Part shown: piece after piece, positions 34,953 to 45,678 of the stretch | Numbering within the stretch: the stretch's first letter is position 1 | Layout: each line of letters starts with the position of its first letter | From: Acidiphilium sp. PA | Lineage (GTDB): Bacteria; Pseudomonadota; Alphaproteobacteria; Acetobacterales; Acetobacteraceae | Length of the DNA: 64,000 bases | Assembly (NCBI RefSeq): GCF_026191915.1 | Contig: NZ_JAIMBY010000014.1 | Coordinates: 28,676-92,675 of the forward strand | Reading direction: 5' to 3' | The notes under the pieces: model-generated | Told to the model about the DNA's origin: nothing | What the model saw: the letters and a program-made list of their open reading frames with translations, nothing else | Databases searched by the model: none | Made by a program: the position numbers and the translations under genes

Positions 34953-37900
34953 GCGGCGCAAGTCTCGGGGCCGAGGCCGCGCAAAGGGCTGCGTCCGACC
35001 CCGCTGTGTCCGCCTTCGTCGGCGCATCGGCGGGGTCGGGCAAGACCAAGCTGCTGACCGACCGGCTGCTGCGGCTGATGCTCGCCGGCGCGCCGCCGGC
35101 GCGGATCCTGTGCCTGACCTTCACCCGCGCGGCGGCGGCGGAAATGGCGATCCGCCTGCGCGACCGGCTGGGGCGGTGGGCGATCGCGAGCGAGGCGGCG
35201 CTCGATGCGGACCTTGCCTCGCTCGATGTGATGGCGCGTGCCGCGGTGCGGGCGCGGGCACGGGCGCTGTTCGGCCAGGTGCTCGATCTGCCGGGCGGCA
35301 TGCGGATCGACACGATCCATGCCTTCTGCCAGTCGCTGTTGCGGCGGTTTCCGCTCGAAGCGGGGGTTTCGCCGCATTTCATCGTCGCGGATGAGGCGGA
35401 ATCGGCGCTGCGCAAGCGGGCGGCGCGCGAGGATTGGCTGAGCGGGCGGGTGGATGAGCCCTATCCCGCCCTGCAACGACTCGCGGGCGAGATTTCCGAG
35501 GTGCAGTTCGGCGCGCTGGTCGACCGGCTGCTGGCGGATTCGCAGGCGCATCTGGCGCGATTGCTCGATCGGCATGGCGAGGCGGGTGCGATCATGGCGA
35601 TGCAGCGCGCCGCGGTCGCGGCACCGGATGCGAGCGATGCGCAATTATGGGACGAGGCGGTCCGGCCCGATGAGGCGGCGCTGCGCCCCGCCCTCGATCG
35701 GATTTCGCGGCAAAGCTCACCGGCGGCGCGCAACAAGGCGCTTCTGCTGCTCGACTGGCTGGCGTGCGACCCGGCGAGCCGGCTGGCGGGCTGGTCATCC
35801 TGGCTCGACGGATTTCTGACCGGCAAGGGCGAGCCGCGCAAACCATCCGGGCTGATCAGCAAAACGCTCGACCAGGCGGCACCCGAACTGGCCGGTGTGC
35901 TGGCGGCGGAGCAGGCGCGGATTTTGCGCTGCCTCGATCGGTTCGCGGCGAAGGAGGTGGCGGCGCTGTCCGCCGCACTGACCGAGGTGGTGCTGCCGAT
36001 CCACGCGGTGGCCAGCGCCGGCAAGCTGCGCGAGTCCCGGTTCGATTACGGCGATCTGATCGCGCTGGCCGCCCGGCTGCTGTTCGACCCCGGTGCGGCC
36101 TGGGTGCTGTTCAAGCTGGATGGCGGGATCGATCATATCCTGCTCGATGAGGTGCAGGATATCGCACCCTCGCAATGGGGCGTGATCGATGCGATCGCGC
36201 GCGAGTTTTTCGCGGGCGACGGCGCGAAGGCCGATGTCAGGCGGACGATTTTCGCGGTCGGCGATCGGAAACAATCGATCTACTCTTTCCAGGGAGCCGA
36301 TCTCGCGAGTTTCGACGCCTGGCGGACGGGCATCGGCGGCCGGGTGCGGGCGGCGGCGGCGCGCTGGCACGAGGGGACGCTGGCAACCTCGTTCCGCTCG
36401 TCAGCCCCGGTGCTGGCGCTGGTCGATCGTGTGTTCGAAGGGGTGGCGCGCGCCGGGGTGGTGCTGTCGGGCGAGGCTTTGGTCCATGGGGTGAGCCGGG
36501 CGGGTCAGGCGGGTTCCGTGGCGCTGTGGCCGCTGGCCGACCCCGATCCCGAGGCGGATCTGCCCGCCTGGGCACCGGCCGAGCGGTATGCACGGCAGGA
36601 TTCCGCGCGGCGGCGCCTCGCCGAAGGGCTGGCGGGCTGGATTGCCGCGAATATCGATGTGATGAAACTGGAATCGCGCGGGCGCACCCTGCAGGCGGGC
36701 GATATCTTGATCCTGGTGCGCAGCCGCAACGAGTTCGGCCCGGCATTGACGCGCGCGCTGAAGGATGCCGGCGTGCCGGTGGCGGGGCTCGACCGCATGG
36801 TTTTGACCGAAACACGGGCGGTGGCCGATCTGGTCGCGCTCGCGCAGGCGGTGCTGCTGCCGGAGGATGACGTCGCGGTGGCGACCGTGCTGGCGAGCCC
36901 GCTCGGCGGATTGAGCGATGATGAATTGATGGCGCTGGCGATCGGGCGGAGCGGCACGCTGCGCGATGCGCTGTTCGCGCGGGCGGATGAAACACCGGCG
37001 TATCGGGCGGCGCGGGATTTTTTCGCGGCGGTGCAGGCGCGGGCCGATTTCGTCTCGCCCTACCGGCTGTTCGCCGAAGTGCTCGGCGCGCTGGGCGGCC
37101 GGGCGCGGCTGCTGGCGCGGCTGGGGCCGGAAGCGGCCGAGCCGATCGATGAATTGCTGGCGACCGCGCTGGACTATGGCCAGCGCGAGGCCCCAAGCCT
37201 GCAGGGGTTTCTGGCGGCACTCGAGGCGTCCGCCGCCGAGATCAAGCGCGAGGCGGAGGCGGCGGGTGACCGGGTGCGCTTGATGACGGTGCATGGCGCC
37301 AAGGGCCTGCAGGCACCGCTGGTAATTTTGCCCGATACCACCAGCGTGCCGCAGCAGCGCGAGACTTTGTACTGGCTGACCGTGCCGCAGAGCGAGGTGC
37401 TGGTGCCGGTGTTCTGCCCGCGCGCCGATCTGCGCAGCAGCGCGGTGGCCGCTGCAGTGGCCGCGGCCGGGCGTCTGATGATCGAGGAATACAACCGGCT
37501 GCTCTATGTCGCCCTGACGCGGGCCGAAGATCATCTGGTGGTGTGCGGCGCGGCGCCGAAAAAAGCGCTGCTCGAGACCTGCTGGTACGAGGCGGTGCGT
37601 GTGGCGATCGGGCAGATGGACGGCGTGGCGGAGCAGGATGTCGCCCTGCCCTGGGCGGCGCAGGCGATGGGGGTCTCCTGCGCGCAGACGGCGGCGCCGG
37701 ACCGCATCGGGCGGCACGTCGCGGCGCGGATGGCGGCCCTGCCCGGCTGGATCGGGCCCGAAACCGGCTGGCGCGCCGCGGCCCCGCCGGAACCGCCCGA
37801 TCTTGTGGATCGGCTGGTGCCGAGTCGCAGCGCGGAAGGTGAGGCGCGCGGGCTCGCCGCCGCCTCGCCGCGCGCGGGCGCGCGGGCGGCCGGGCGTGCG

Positions 37901-38440
37901 GCGGCCATGGCGCGCGGCCGGCTGATCCATGCGCTGTTGCAGCATCTGCCCGCCGTGCCGGCCACCGATCGGCGCGACCGGGCGGCTGCCTATGTGGCGC
38001 AGGCCGGGCATGGGCTGGATCGGGACGCGCAGCACAACGTGGTGGATGCCGTGATGCAGGTGCTCGACCACCCCGCGCTCGCCAGCCTGTTCGGGCCGGG
38101 CAGCCGTGCCGAGGCGCCGGTGGCGGGCGTCGTGCAGGGCGTCGAGATCGGCGGGTTGATCGATCGGCTGGTCGTGCTGCCGGACCGGATCATGCTGGCC
38201 GATTTCAAGACCGACCGGCAACCACCGGCCGATGCCGCCGCAATCCCCCTGCCCTACCTGGCACAGCTCGCGGCCTACGCGGCGGTGCTGGGCGCGATCT
38301 ATCCAGGCCGGGCGGTGCAGGCGATGCTGGTGTGGACCGCGAACGGCACGGTGATGCCGGTGCCCGAGTCTGTGCTGGCAAGGCATGCGCCGCGGCGACA
38401 GCAGGGATCGGGGGGTGGTGCGGGTGCGGTAGAGACGTAG
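34949..38440 (+). CDS. addA: Double-strand break repair helicase-nuclease AddA
   Basis: AddA is the UvrD-type helicase and nuclease subunit that resects DNA ends for RecA. The 1163-residue protein has Walker [10 protein letters not shown] (25-33), [13 protein letters not shown] (motif Ia), [22 protein letters not shown] (motif II), [15 protein letters not shown] (motif III), [17 protein letters not shown] and [13 protein letters not shown] (motif VI). The nuclease motif [10 protein letters not shown] is near residue 1085. It overlaps addB (ATGA), so the subunits are made together. A palindromic repeat follows its stop. Confidence 0.95.
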   Translation: MSGASLGAEAAQRAASDPAVSAFVGASAGSGKTKLLTDRLLRLMLAGAPPARILCLTFTRAAAAEMAIRLRDRLGRWAIASEAALDADLASLDVMARAAVRARARALFGQVLDLPGGMRIDTIHAFCQSLLRRFPLEAGVSPHFIVADEAESALRKRAAREDWLSGRVDEPYPALQRLAGEISEVQFGALVDRLLADSQAHLARLLDRHGEAGAIMAMQRAAVAAPDASDAQLWDEAVRPDEAALRPALDRISRQSSPAARNKALLLLDWLACDPASRLAGWSSWLDGFLTGKGEPRKPSGLISKTLDQAAPELAGVLAAEQARILRCLDRFAAKEVAALSAALTEVVLPIHAVASAGKLRESRFDYGDLIALAARLLFDPGAAWVLFKLDGGIDHILLDEVQDIAPSQWGVIDAIAREFFAGDGAKADVRRTIFAVGDRKQSIYSFQGADLASFDAWRTGIGGRVRAAAARWHEGTLATSFRSSAPVLALVDRVFEGVARAGVVLSGEALVHGVSRAGQAGSVALWPLADPDPEADLPAWAPAERYARQDSARRRLAEGLAGWIAANIDVMKLESRGRTLQAGDILILVRSRNEFGPALTRALKDAGVPVAGLDRMVLTETRAVADLVALAQAVLLPEDDVAVATVLASPLGGLSDDELMALAIGRSGTLRDALFARADETPAYRAARDFFAAVQARADFVSPYRLFAEVLGALGGRARLLARLGPEAAEPIDELLATALDYGQREAPSLQGFLAALEASAAEIKREAEAAGDRVRLMTVHGAKGLQAPLVILPDTTSVPQQRETLYWLTVPQSEVLVPVFCPRADLRSSAVAAAVAAAGRLMIEEYNRLLYVALTRAEDHLVVCGAAPKKALLETCWYEAVRVAIGQMDGVAEQDVALPWAAQAMGVSCAQTAAPDRIGRHVAARMAALPGWIGPETGWRAAAPPEPPDLVDRLVPSRSAEGEARGLAAASPRAGARAAGRAAAMARGRLIHALLQHLPAVPATDRRDRAAAYVAQAGHGLDRDAQHNVVDAVMQVLDHPALASLFGPGSRAEAPVAGVVQGVEIGGLIDRLVVLPDRIMLADFKTDRQPPADAAAIPLPYLAQLAAYAAVLGAIYPGRAVQAMLVWTANGTVMPVPESVLARHAPRRQQGSGGGAGAVET

Positions 38441-38451
38441 GGTTAGCAAGC

Positions 38452-38475
38452 GCTTCTTTTTTGGAAAAAAGAAGC
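38452..38475. terminator. A/T-rich palindrome after addA (dispersed repeat copy)
   Basis: GCTTCTTTTTT and AAAAAAGAAGC pair over 11 bases with a GG centre, then AAAAAACTTTTTG. It is 11 bases past the addA stop and probably terminates it. It matches the copy at 23294, including the CAAAAAACTTTT tail. Confidence 0.7.
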
Positions 38476-38544
38476 AAAAAACTTTTTGACACTAGGGCAC
38501 GGGCGGTTTCACGGGCACGGGCCCCGATGAGTGAAGTTTTTTTG

Positions 38545-38570
38545 CTTCTTTTTTGTTCACAAAAAAGAAG
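38545..38570. repeat. Inverted copy of the A/T-rich palindrome upstream of trxA
   Basis: CTTCTTTTTTG and CAAAAAAGAAG form an 11-bp stem with a TTCA loop. It is preceded by GTGAAGTTTTTTTG, the reverse of the tail seen at 38476. With the 38452 copy it makes a head-to-head inverted pair about 120 bases long between addA and trxA. Confidence 0.65.
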
Positions 38571-38667
38571 ACTCTTCCCCCTCCCTTCGCGCATCCCAGC
38601 CCCGCGACCAATTGCCCTGACGCATGATCCGCGCCATTATTTCGCGAGATATAAAGGAGTTCCGCTC

Positions 38668-38994
38668 ATGAGCGCTGTGACAAAACCTGTTTCCGATGCC
38701 GAATTTTCCATTTCGGTGCTGGAATCGAAAGAGCCCGTGCTGGTCGATTTCTGGGCCGAGTGGTGTGGCCCGTGCCGGGTGATCGCGCCCGCGCTCGAGG
38801 AGCTTGGCGGCGAGTATGCCGGCAAGCTGTCGATCGCGAAGGTGAACATCGATGAAAACCCGATGACGCCGACCAAATTCGGCGTGCGCGGGATTCCGAC
38901 CCTGATTCTGTTCAAGGACGGCAAGGCCGCCGCCACGCATGTCGGTGCGGCGCCGAAAAGCGTGCTGAAAGCCTTCATCGACAAAAATCTCTGA
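38668..38994 (+). CDS. trxA: Thioredoxin
   Basis: The 108-residue classic thioredoxin has active site WCGPC (C33, C36), [20 protein letters not shown], the cis-Pro loop RGIPTLILF and FKDGKAA. It reduces cytosolic protein disulfides. AAAGGAG is well placed before the ATG at 38668. Its stop overlaps the next gene's start (TGATG). Confidence 0.97.
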   Translation: MSAVTKPVSDAEFSISVLESKEPVLVDFWAEWCGPCRVIAPALEELGGEYAGKLSIAKVNIDENPMTPTKFGVRGIPTLILFKDGKAAATHVGAAPKSVLKAFIDKNL

Positions 38995-39404
38995 TGCCGT
39001 CTGAGGATCCGGAGGCGCCGCCACCGACGCATCCGATGATCCGCGCTATCGCCATGCCCGCCGACGCCAATGCGAATGGCGATATTTTCGGCGGATGGCT
39101 GATGGCGCAGATGGATCTGGGCGGCAGCAATCTGGCCGGGCGCATCGCGCACGGGCGGATTGCGACCGTCGCGGTCGATGCGATGAGCTTCATCCGGCCG
39201 GTGAAAATCGGCGATGAGGTGAGTGTCTATGCCGATCTCGTTTCAGTCGGGCGGACCTCGATCAAGGTGAATGTCGAGGCGTGGCGGCGCGCGCGCGACT
39301 CGGAAAGCGAGCGGCGGGTGACCAAGGCCGTGTTCACCTTCGTTGCGATCGACAGCGAGGGACGGCCACGGCCGATCGCGGTGGCGTCAGACCATCTCCG
39401 ATAG
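38994..39404 (+). CDS. Acyl-CoA thioesterase, hotdog fold (YciA-like)
   Basis: The 136-residue protein has the YciA/BACH-type motif ADANANGDIFGGWLMAQMD, with the catalytic Asp and the Gly helix, and VAVDAMSFIRPVKIGDEVSV. It hydrolyses acyl-CoAs in the cytosol by family analogy. It is coupled to trxA by a one-base overlap and its 3' end overlaps the MFS gene on the opposite strand by 18 bases. Confidence 0.88.
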   Translation: MPSEDPEAPPPTHPMIRAIAMPADANANGDIFGGWLMAQMDLGGSNLAGRIAHGRIATVAVDAMSFIRPVKIGDEVSVYADLVSVGRTSIKVNVEAWRRARDSESERRVTKAVFTFVAIDSEGRPRPIAVASDHLR

Positions 39405-40805
39405 CGGCTGGGCGATATCTTCGAGTGATTTGCCGGCGGAATCGGGGCCGATCAGGGCCTCGGTGACGGCGGCGATCAGCATCAGCCCGCCGCCGAGCAG
39501 ATAGCCATCCATCACGTTGCCACGGTTGCCGCTGCCGATCAGCGCGCCGAACAGGATGGGTCCGATGATGCCGCCGAGCGCGGTGCCGAAGGCATAGAAC
39601 AGCGCGATCGCGATGGCGCGGATTTCAAGCGGAAAGCTTTCACTGACCGTCAGATAGGCGGAGCTTGCCGCCGCCGAGGCGAAGAAGAAAATCACGGTCC
39701 AGGCGGCGGTCTGGCTCGCGGCGGACAGAGCGTCATGGGCGAACAGCGCGCCGGTGATCGCCATCAGTATGCCGGAAATACCATAGGTCGCGGTGATCAT
39801 GATGCGGCGGCCCAGCGTGTCGAACAGGCGGCCGAGCAGCAGCGGGCCCGCGAAATTACCGAGCGCGAAGGGCAGGATGTAAAGACCGATGCGACCACTC
39901 GGAACCTGGTAGAATTTGGTCAGCACCAGCGCGTAGGTGAAGAAAATCGCGTTGTAGCAGAACGCCTGGGCGGACATCAGCGTGATGCCGAGCACCGCGC
40001 GCCGCCGGTAGCGCGTGAACAGGGCGCGCAGGCCGGGCAAGAACCAGGACTTGACATCGGTACGTAATCGGATCGTTTTCAACTGATGCGCGGGCATGGC
40101 GATGCCGATGCGGGTTTCGATGCCGGTGACGATGGCGGCGGCTTCATCGGGGCGGCCATGCGTCATCAGCCAGCGCGGACTTTCGGGAATGAAGCGGCGC
40201 AGCAGCAAGGCGATGCCCGCGATCAGCCCGCCGATGATGAAGCCGGCGCGCCAGCCATAGGCGAGCGGAATGATCGCGGGGTCGAGGGCCGCGAGCGCGC
40301 CGATCGCACCGAGCGCCGCGCCGATCCAATAGCTGCCGTTGATCACCAGATCGGTGAAGCCGCGCATGCGGGCGGGGATGAGTTCCTGGATCGTCGCGTT
40401 GATCGCGGCATACTCGCCGCCGATGCCGGTGCCGGTGATGAAGCGAAACACCAGCAGGGACGTGAAACTCCAGGACAGGCCTGAAGCGATCGTGGCCGTC
40501 AGATAGACCAGCAAAGTGATGGTGAACAGTTTTTTGCGGCCGAGCCGATCGGTCAGCCAGCCGAAGAACAGCGCGCCCAGCACGGCGCCGGCGACATAGG
40601 CGCTGCCGAGCGCGCCGACATCGGCGCTCGACAGGTGCATCGACGGCGATTTGGCGATCGCACCGGACAGCGAGCCGACCATGGTGACCTCGAGCCCATC
40701 GAGAATCCAGGTGACGCCCAGGGCGCAGACCACCAGCCAGTGAAACCGCGCCCAGGGCAGACGGTCGAGCCGGGCCGGCACATCGGTTTCAACCGTCGCC
40801 GCCAT
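39387..40805 (-). CDS. MFS transporter, sugar/metabolite symporter-like
   Basis: The 472-residue transporter has twelve predicted membrane segments. Motif A (GWLTDRLGRKKLF), the RFITGTGIGGEYAAINATIQ motif of MHS/sugar-porter members, ESPRWLM at the central loop and a second GRLFDTLGRRIM are visible. The substrate cannot be read from sequence. The start is three bases after the stop of the aldo/keto reductase gene, so the two are an operon. Confidence 0.85.
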   Translation of the reverse strand: MAATVETDVPARLDRLPWARFHWLVVCALGVTWILDGLEVTMVGSLSGAIAKSPSMHLSSADVGALGSAYVAGAVLGALFFGWLTDRLGRKKLFTITLLVYLTATIASGLSWSFTSLLVFRFITGTGIGGEYAAINATIQELIPARMRGFTDLVINGSYWIGAALGAIGALAALDPAIIPLAYGWRAGFIIGGLIAGIALLLRRFIPESPRWLMTHGRPDEAAAIVTGIETRIGIAMPAHQLKTIRLRTDVKSWFLPGLRALFTRYRRRAVLGITLMSAQAFCYNAIFFTYALVLTKFYQVPSGRIGLYILPFALGNFAGPLLLGRLFDTLGRRIMITATYGISGILMAITGALFAHDALSAASQTAAWTVIFFFASAAASSAYLTVSESFPLEIRAIAIALFYAFGTALGGIIGPILFGALIGSGNRGNVMDGYLLGGGLMLIAAVTEALIGPDSAGKSLEDIAQPLSEMV

Positions 40806-40808
40806 GGT

Positions 40809-41861
40809 TCAGAGATGCGGGCCGAGCAGCAGCAGATCGGCGGCGCCGAGGCGGTCCTTCGCGGTCTTCGCCTGGTGCCAGTAGGGGTATTGCAGCGGTG
40901 ACAGGCTGACCCGGTCGAGTGCCGCACGTTCCTCGCCGGTGAGTTCGAGCGATGCCGCTTTCAGGTTATCGGCAAGCTGTGCTTCGTTGCGGGCACCGAT
41001 GATGACCGAGGTGATGGTCGGGCGGCCGAGCAGCCAGGCGAGCGCGATCTGCGCACCGCTGACGCCGCGGGCATCGGCGATTTTCACGAGCACGTCGATA
41101 ATATCCCACAGCCTGGCTTCATTGTTGATGGGTGGTTCGCTCCAGCCGGCGAGCTGGCGGGTGCCTTCGGGGGTTTTCCGGTCGCGGCGGTGCTTGCCCG
41201 AAAGCAGGCCACCCGCGAGCGGGCTCCAGACCAGCACGCCAAGCCCCTGGTCGTGCGCGAGCGGCAGCAATTCATTCTCCGCCTCGCGGGCCTCCAGCGT
41301 GTAGTGGATCTGCTGGCTGACGAAACGCTGGCGGTGCGTCGCGTCGCTGATGCCGAGTGCCTTCATGATATGCCAGGCGGAATAATTGGAGCAGCCGATG
41401 TAGCGCACCTTGCCGTGGCTGATCAGCGTGTTCAGCGCCTCGATCGTCTCATCGAGCGGGGTGATGCCGTCCCATTCATGGACCTGATAGAGATCGATAT
41501 GGTCGGTGCGGAGACGCCTGAGGCTGGCGTTGCAGGCTTCGATGATGTGGTGGCGCGACAGCCCGGCATCGTTCGGGCCCTTGCCCATCGGGAAGCGCAG
41601 TTTGGTCGCGAGCATCACGCCGGATTTGCGCACCCCGCCCAGCGCCTCGCCGATGATTTCCTCGGAACCGCCGGTGGAATAGATATCGGCCGTGTCGATC
41701 AGGTTGACGCCGGCATCGAGGCAGAGATCGATCTGGCGCTTGGCTTCCGCGAGGCCGACATTGCCGACTTTTTCGAAAGCGCCCTTGCCGCCCATGGTCA
41801 TGGTGCCGAGCGTAAGCGTGGAAATTTTCAGTCCTGAACGGCCGAGTTGGCGGTATTGCAT
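40809..41861 (-). CDS. Aldo/keto reductase
   Basis: The 350-residue NADPH-dependent oxidoreductase has a TIM-barrel fold. The AKR catalytic set is present: Asp and Tyr in NLIDTADIYSTGGSE, Lys in LATKLRF and His in YQVHEWD. The GCSNYSAWHI and IPxx-like ITSVIIGARNEAQL nucleotide-binding segments are also present. The substrate is unknown; the link to a co-transcribed MFS transporter suggests uptake and reduction of a sugar- or aldehyde-like compound. Confidence 0.9.
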   Translation of the reverse strand: MQYRQLGRSGLKISTLTLGTMTMGGKGAFEKVGNVGLAEAKRQIDLCLDAGVNLIDTADIYSTGGSEEIIGEALGGVRKSGVMLATKLRFPMGKGPNDAGLSRHHIIEACNASLRRLRTDHIDLYQVHEWDGITPLDETIEALNTLISHGKVRYIGCSNYSAWHIMKALGISDATHRQRFVSQQIHYTLEAREAENELLPLAHDQGLGVLVWSPLAGGLLSGKHRRDRKTPEGTRQLAGWSEPPINNEARLWDIIDVLVKIADARGVSGAQIALAWLLGRPTITSVIIGARNEAQLADNLKAASLELTGEERAALDRVSLSPLQYPYWHQAKTAKDRLGAADLLLLGPHL

Positions 41862-42105
41862 CGTCTCTCCCCGAGGCGTGTGGTGGCGTGTGGCAGACTA
41901 TGTCGGGGTGCGGCGCGCGGGTCGCAAGGTCGGCGACGTTCATCGGATTGCCGGAAGATGACAATTACGGGACAGTTTTTTGAAGGTTCCGTGAAACAAG
42001 GCGCGGGACTCGCAAAAACGGATTGCTTGCGTTCCGTTCATCTGGTTTGAGCGCCGCAAGATACGATCCGTAACAGGCGGTTTCAGCACATCAAAGGAGA
42101 ACGAC

Positions 42106-44502
42106 GTGGCACATCATGCGCACGCGAAACATCATGGAAAACGCACGGCTTTCGCCGTGGTGCTGCTGTCGGGCACGGCACTGGCGCCAATTTCGGCATG
42201 GGCGCAGGCGGTCAATGCCGGCACCGTGAGTGCGAACGGCGCCGCATATGTGCCGGGTGCCACGACCGCACCGACGCACAAGAAACTCTTCAAATCCGGC
42301 ACCACGACCCGCGTGCTCGATCGCAAGATCATGGATGCGGCCGGCCCGGTCGCCGGGGCGGCGCAGATCCTGTCGTATTCGCCGGGCGTGACCGTGACCG
42401 GCTATGGCAACACGGGCTCGGCGAAATACACCATCACCCTCGATGGCGTGCAGCAAGGCTGGGGCGGCTATGGCGGGTTTACCGGCACCGGTTCGATCGG
42501 CGTGACGCTCGATGGGATTCCCGTGGTCGATCCGTCGACCAATTTGTGGCAATCCAACACCATTCCGCAGACCGGGATGATCCAGAGCACGCAGGTCACC
42601 TATGGGCCGGGCAACCCGGTCGATCGCTGGTACAACAATATCGGCGGCGGGGTGGAGTACACGCCCGTGCAGCCGACCGCGAAACCGGGTGGCGATGTCA
42701 ATCTCACCTATGGCAGCTATGGCCAGAAGAATATCGAATTCGACCTGCGCACCGGGCTCTACGATGGCTGGTCCACCGTGCTCGCGGGTGGTGCCGGCAA
42801 TGGCCACAGTTTCCGCACCGCGGCCGATGGATTTCAGAGTCCGAACGAGAATTATTCGATCTACCTGAAAACCGTAAAGCAGTTCTCGGCCGGCAACATT
42901 CAGTTCGGCGGCTATTTCGCGCGCAGCGCCGGCTACCGCGTACCGGTGATCCCCACCACGCCGCAGGCGGGTGTCACCATCACCGGCAATCCGGGCGTGG
43001 CGGGCTCGACCCTGTATAGCCAGCAGACCTCGGGCTACGACAGCGCGCTGCCGTTCAACACCTACGAGAAATTCGATACCAATGCGATGTGGCTGGTATT
43101 CGCCAAGGAGAACATCGACCTTGGTGACGCGACCACGCTGCATAACCTGACATGGTACGAAAATATCACCCGTGTGCATTCGCGCCTGAACGACCTGTAT
43201 AACCCCGGTCCGCAGGTCAGTGAATACAACAGCCCGCACACCAATATTTTCGGCGACAAGCTCTGGCTGAGCAAGAGCTTTGCAATGAATACGGTCGATG
43301 CCGGCGCTTATTACATCCACGACACCTATAATTCGCGCAACAATTTCTACAACGTGCTCGACGGCGGCAACAAGGGTGTGGTGAACATCGGCGGCAAGAT
43401 CCGTTCCTCCTATTTCACCCAGGACGATTTCGCCCTGTTCGCGCAGGATGATTTCCACCCGATCGCGGCGCTGCACATCACGCCGGGCGTCCGCTTCGTG
43501 AATTTCCAGACCGGCTATTCCAACGGCTCGTTGCAGGATTTCGGCTTCGCGCCAGGCGTGGTGCTCTCGACACATTGCCCGCTGACCGGCACCTCGACCA
43601 AGGGCAACGTGACCGACCAGGGTGCGAGTTGCGGTGCGAACGAAAGCCGCAGCGGCGTCGAGCCTTCGCTATCGGCCAATCTGCAGGTTCTGCCGTGGCT
43701 TGCGCTGTATGGCAGTTACGCCGAATCCCTGCGCACACCCTCGGTCGGCGGCGGCGGCGGCTTGTTCCAGAAAGTCGATCCCAATTCTTATCATCTCGAA
43801 CTGGGTCAGGACTTCCAGGGCGGTGCGAAATTCAACGTCGAGAACGATGGCATTCTGCATCATTTCCTGGCCGGTATCAGCTATTTCCACCTGCGCTACG
43901 CCAAACAGTCGATCAACTACACGCTCGCGAACGGGAACGAGATCACCGCCAGCGGTAGCTCGATCTATAAAGGCGTGAACATGTATTTCAACGACAACCC
44001 GCTCTACAATCTGTTCGTCTATGGCAATGCCTCGATCACCGATGCCAATTACCAGACATACGTCACCGGCGCGGGCGCAGCCAATCCGGGCACCAGCTAC
44101 TCGGGCAGCAAGGTTCCCTATGTTCCCGAAAAAAGCTTCAACCTCGGCGCCTATTACGATTATCTGTACCACAACACATTGCTCGAACCGCGCGCCTGGG
44201 TTCAGTTCACCGGCACGCAGAACCTGTTCAACAACGTGAACGGCGCGCCCAGCCACCAGACGATGCCGAGCTACGGCACGTTCAACCTGTCCTTCAAGGT
44301 CAGCGCACCGATTACCCTGCCCTACGCCGGCAAAAAGTCGATCGATTTCAAACTGACCGCGCTGAACGTGACAAATAATCGTTACAATGAATACGAATAC
44401 ATCTCATCGGGCGGCTATTTCGGCACCGCGAACGGTGGCTATCTGCTGGCCTATCCGGGCGCACCGTTCACCATCTATGGCAGCGTCGGCATGCATTTCT
44501 AA
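42106..44502 (+). CDS. TonB-dependent outer-membrane receptor
   Basis: The 798-residue receptor starts with GTG after AAAGGAG. A signal peptide (about residues 1-35, cleavage after AWAQA) is followed by a plug domain (DAAGPVAGAAQILSYSPGVTV, GGVEYTP) and a long beta-barrel rich in aromatic and Asn residues that ends in F (GSVGMHF), as required for BAM insertion. No ligand-specific motif is evident, and no Fur box was seen upstream. It is followed by a dedicated exbB-exbD-tonB set, so it probably imports an iron chelate or another scarce nutrient. Confidence 0.88.
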   Translation: MAHHAHAKHHGKRTAFAVVLLSGTALAPISAWAQAVNAGTVSANGAAYVPGATTAPTHKKLFKSGTTTRVLDRKIMDAAGPVAGAAQILSYSPGVTVTGYGNTGSAKYTITLDGVQQGWGGYGGFTGTGSIGVTLDGIPVVDPSTNLWQSNTIPQTGMIQSTQVTYGPGNPVDRWYNNIGGGVEYTPVQPTAKPGGDVNLTYGSYGQKNIEFDLRTGLYDGWSTVLAGGAGNGHSFRTAADGFQSPNENYSIYLKTVKQFSAGNIQFGGYFARSAGYRVPVIPTTPQAGVTITGNPGVAGSTLYSQQTSGYDSALPFNTYEKFDTNAMWLVFAKENIDLGDATTLHNLTWYENITRVHSRLNDLYNPGPQVSEYNSPHTNIFGDKLWLSKSFAMNTVDAGAYYIHDTYNSRNNFYNVLDGGNKGVVNIGGKIRSSYFTQDDFALFAQDDFHPIAALHITPGVRFVNFQTGYSNGSLQDFGFAPGVVLSTHCPLTGTSTKGNVTDQGASCGANESRSGVEPSLSANLQVLPWLALYGSYAESLRTPSVGGGGGLFQKVDPNSYHLELGQDFQGGAKFNVENDGILHHFLAGISYFHLRYAKQSINYTLANGNEITASGSSIYKGVNMYFNDNPLYNLFVYGNASITDANYQTYVTGAGAANPGTSYSGSKVPYVPEKSFNLGAYYDYLYHNTLLEPRAWVQFTGTQNLFNNVNGAPSHQTMPSYGTFNLSFKVSAPITLPYAGKKSIDFKLTALNVTNNRYNEYEYISSGGYFGTANGGYLLAYPGAPFTIYGSVGMHF

Positions 44503-44594
44503 CACCGCTTTCAACTGTCATCGATCCTTCACACTACTGCGGCGCAGCTTCGTCTATGGCTGCGCCGCGTCTGTAACCGCCGGAGACAGCGACC

Positions 44595-45263
44595 ATGACA
44601 CTCGCCTATATTATCCACCTCGCCAATTATTCGGACGGCGTGCTCTACGTGCTTGCCGTTCTGTTCCTGATGGCAACCGCGGTGATGCTCGACCGGGTCT
44701 GGTACCTGCGCCGGGCCATCCTGCGCGGCAACGCAATCGTGACGCGCATGGCCAGGATGGGTCAGTTGTCGGTCAACGACATGGCGGAGCTGCGTGATTT
44801 CGCCGGCCGCCAGCCGGAGGCGGTGCTGCTCGATACCGCCCTGCACCACATCGCCGATGCCGATCCGACCGCGATGGGCAACCGGATGGACGAGGCGATC
44901 ATGCTGGTCGCACCCAGGCTCGACCAGCGGCTGTGGATTCTCGATACCATCGTCACACTGGCGCCGCTGCTCGGCCTGTTCGGCACGATCATCGGCATGT
45001 TCCACGCCTTCTCCGTGCTGGCGACCCCGGGCCACGCGCCCGCCGAAGTGACCGGCGGCGTCGCCGATGCGCTGGTCGCCACCGCGTTCGGTATTCTGAT
45101 CGCGATGCTGGGCTTGTCGGCCTTCAACATGCTGCAGAACCAGGTGCGGCTGATCCTGCATCAACTGGAGACGATCAAGACCATGGTGCTGAACCGGACC
45201 GACGGCGCCCTGCTGGTGCCGATGGTACGCGCCGGCGGTTCGATCCGCGCGGCAGCGGAATAA
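44595..45263 (+). CDS. exbB: MotA/TolQ/ExbB proton channel family protein
   Basis: The 222-residue inner-membrane protein has three predicted helices: YVLAVLFLMATAVMLDRVWY near the N-terminus, and the pair TIVTLAPLLGLFGTIIGMFH and ADALVATAFGILIAMLGLSA. The APLLGLFGTIIGM block is the family signature. With ExbD it forms the proton-driven motor that energises TonB. It lies four bases from exbD and 92 bases after the receptor. Confidence 0.9.
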   Translation: MTLAYIIHLANYSDGVLYVLAVLFLMATAVMLDRVWYLRRAILRGNAIVTRMARMGQLSVNDMAELRDFAGRQPEAVLLDTALHHIADADPTAMGNRMDEAIMLVAPRLDQRLWILDTIVTLAPLLGLFGTIIGMFHAFSVLATPGHAPAEVTGGVADALVATAFGILIAMLGLSAFNMLQNQVRLILHQLETIKTMVLNRTDGALLVPMVRAGGSIRAAAE

Positions 45264-45267
45264 GATC

Positions 45268-45678
45268 ATGAAACTACGCTATTTCGAAGCCCGTAAAGCG
45301 CGGGTCGAAATCATCCCGATGATCGACGTCATGCTGTTTCTGCTGGTGTTCTTCATCATCGTGACCTTGCAGATGATCCCGGATGCCGGCGTCTCGCTGC
45401 AACTGCCGACCTCGAGCCAGACGCAGCACCTGAAACACCCGAAATTCACAGTGAATATCCTCAAGGACGGCACGGTGAAAGTGAAGGACAAGATCCTCAC
45501 CCCGCCGCAGCTGACCGCGCTGTTCCAGGCCGATGGCGATACTGCCAAGACGCAGGTTACCATTGCTGCCTCGAAACATGTCGCATTCCAGCATTTTGTG
45601 ACGGTGATGGATGCCGCGCGTAAGGCCGGTGTGACCGATATCGGCATCGCGGCACAGCCGGCGGCTGGCGGTTCCTAG
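45268..45678 (+). CDS. exbD: Biopolymer transport protein ExbD
   Basis: The 136-residue protein has a single N-terminal membrane helix (MIDVMLFLLVFFIIVTLQMI), with the essential proton-carrying Asp in IPMIDVML, and a periplasmic domain. It partners ExbB and TonB. The stop overlaps the tonB GTG by one base, so the three are one operon. Confidence 0.92.
   Translation: MKLRYFEARKARVEIIPMIDVMLFLLVFFIIVTLQMIPDAGVSLQLPTSSQTQHLKHPKFTVNILKDGTVKVKDKILTPPQLTALFQADGDTAKTQVTIAASKHVAFQHFVTVMDAARKAGVTDIGIAAQPAAGGS

Noticed and set aside
41862..42105. Possible cobalamin riboswitch before the TonB-dependent receptor
   Set aside because: No B12-box or conserved core could be found; only a short inverted repeat is visible.
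42091..43575. Leftward frame of 494 codons opposite the TonB-dependent receptor
   Set aside because: It is a shadow frame; the receptor on the plus strand has signal peptide, plug and terminal F.
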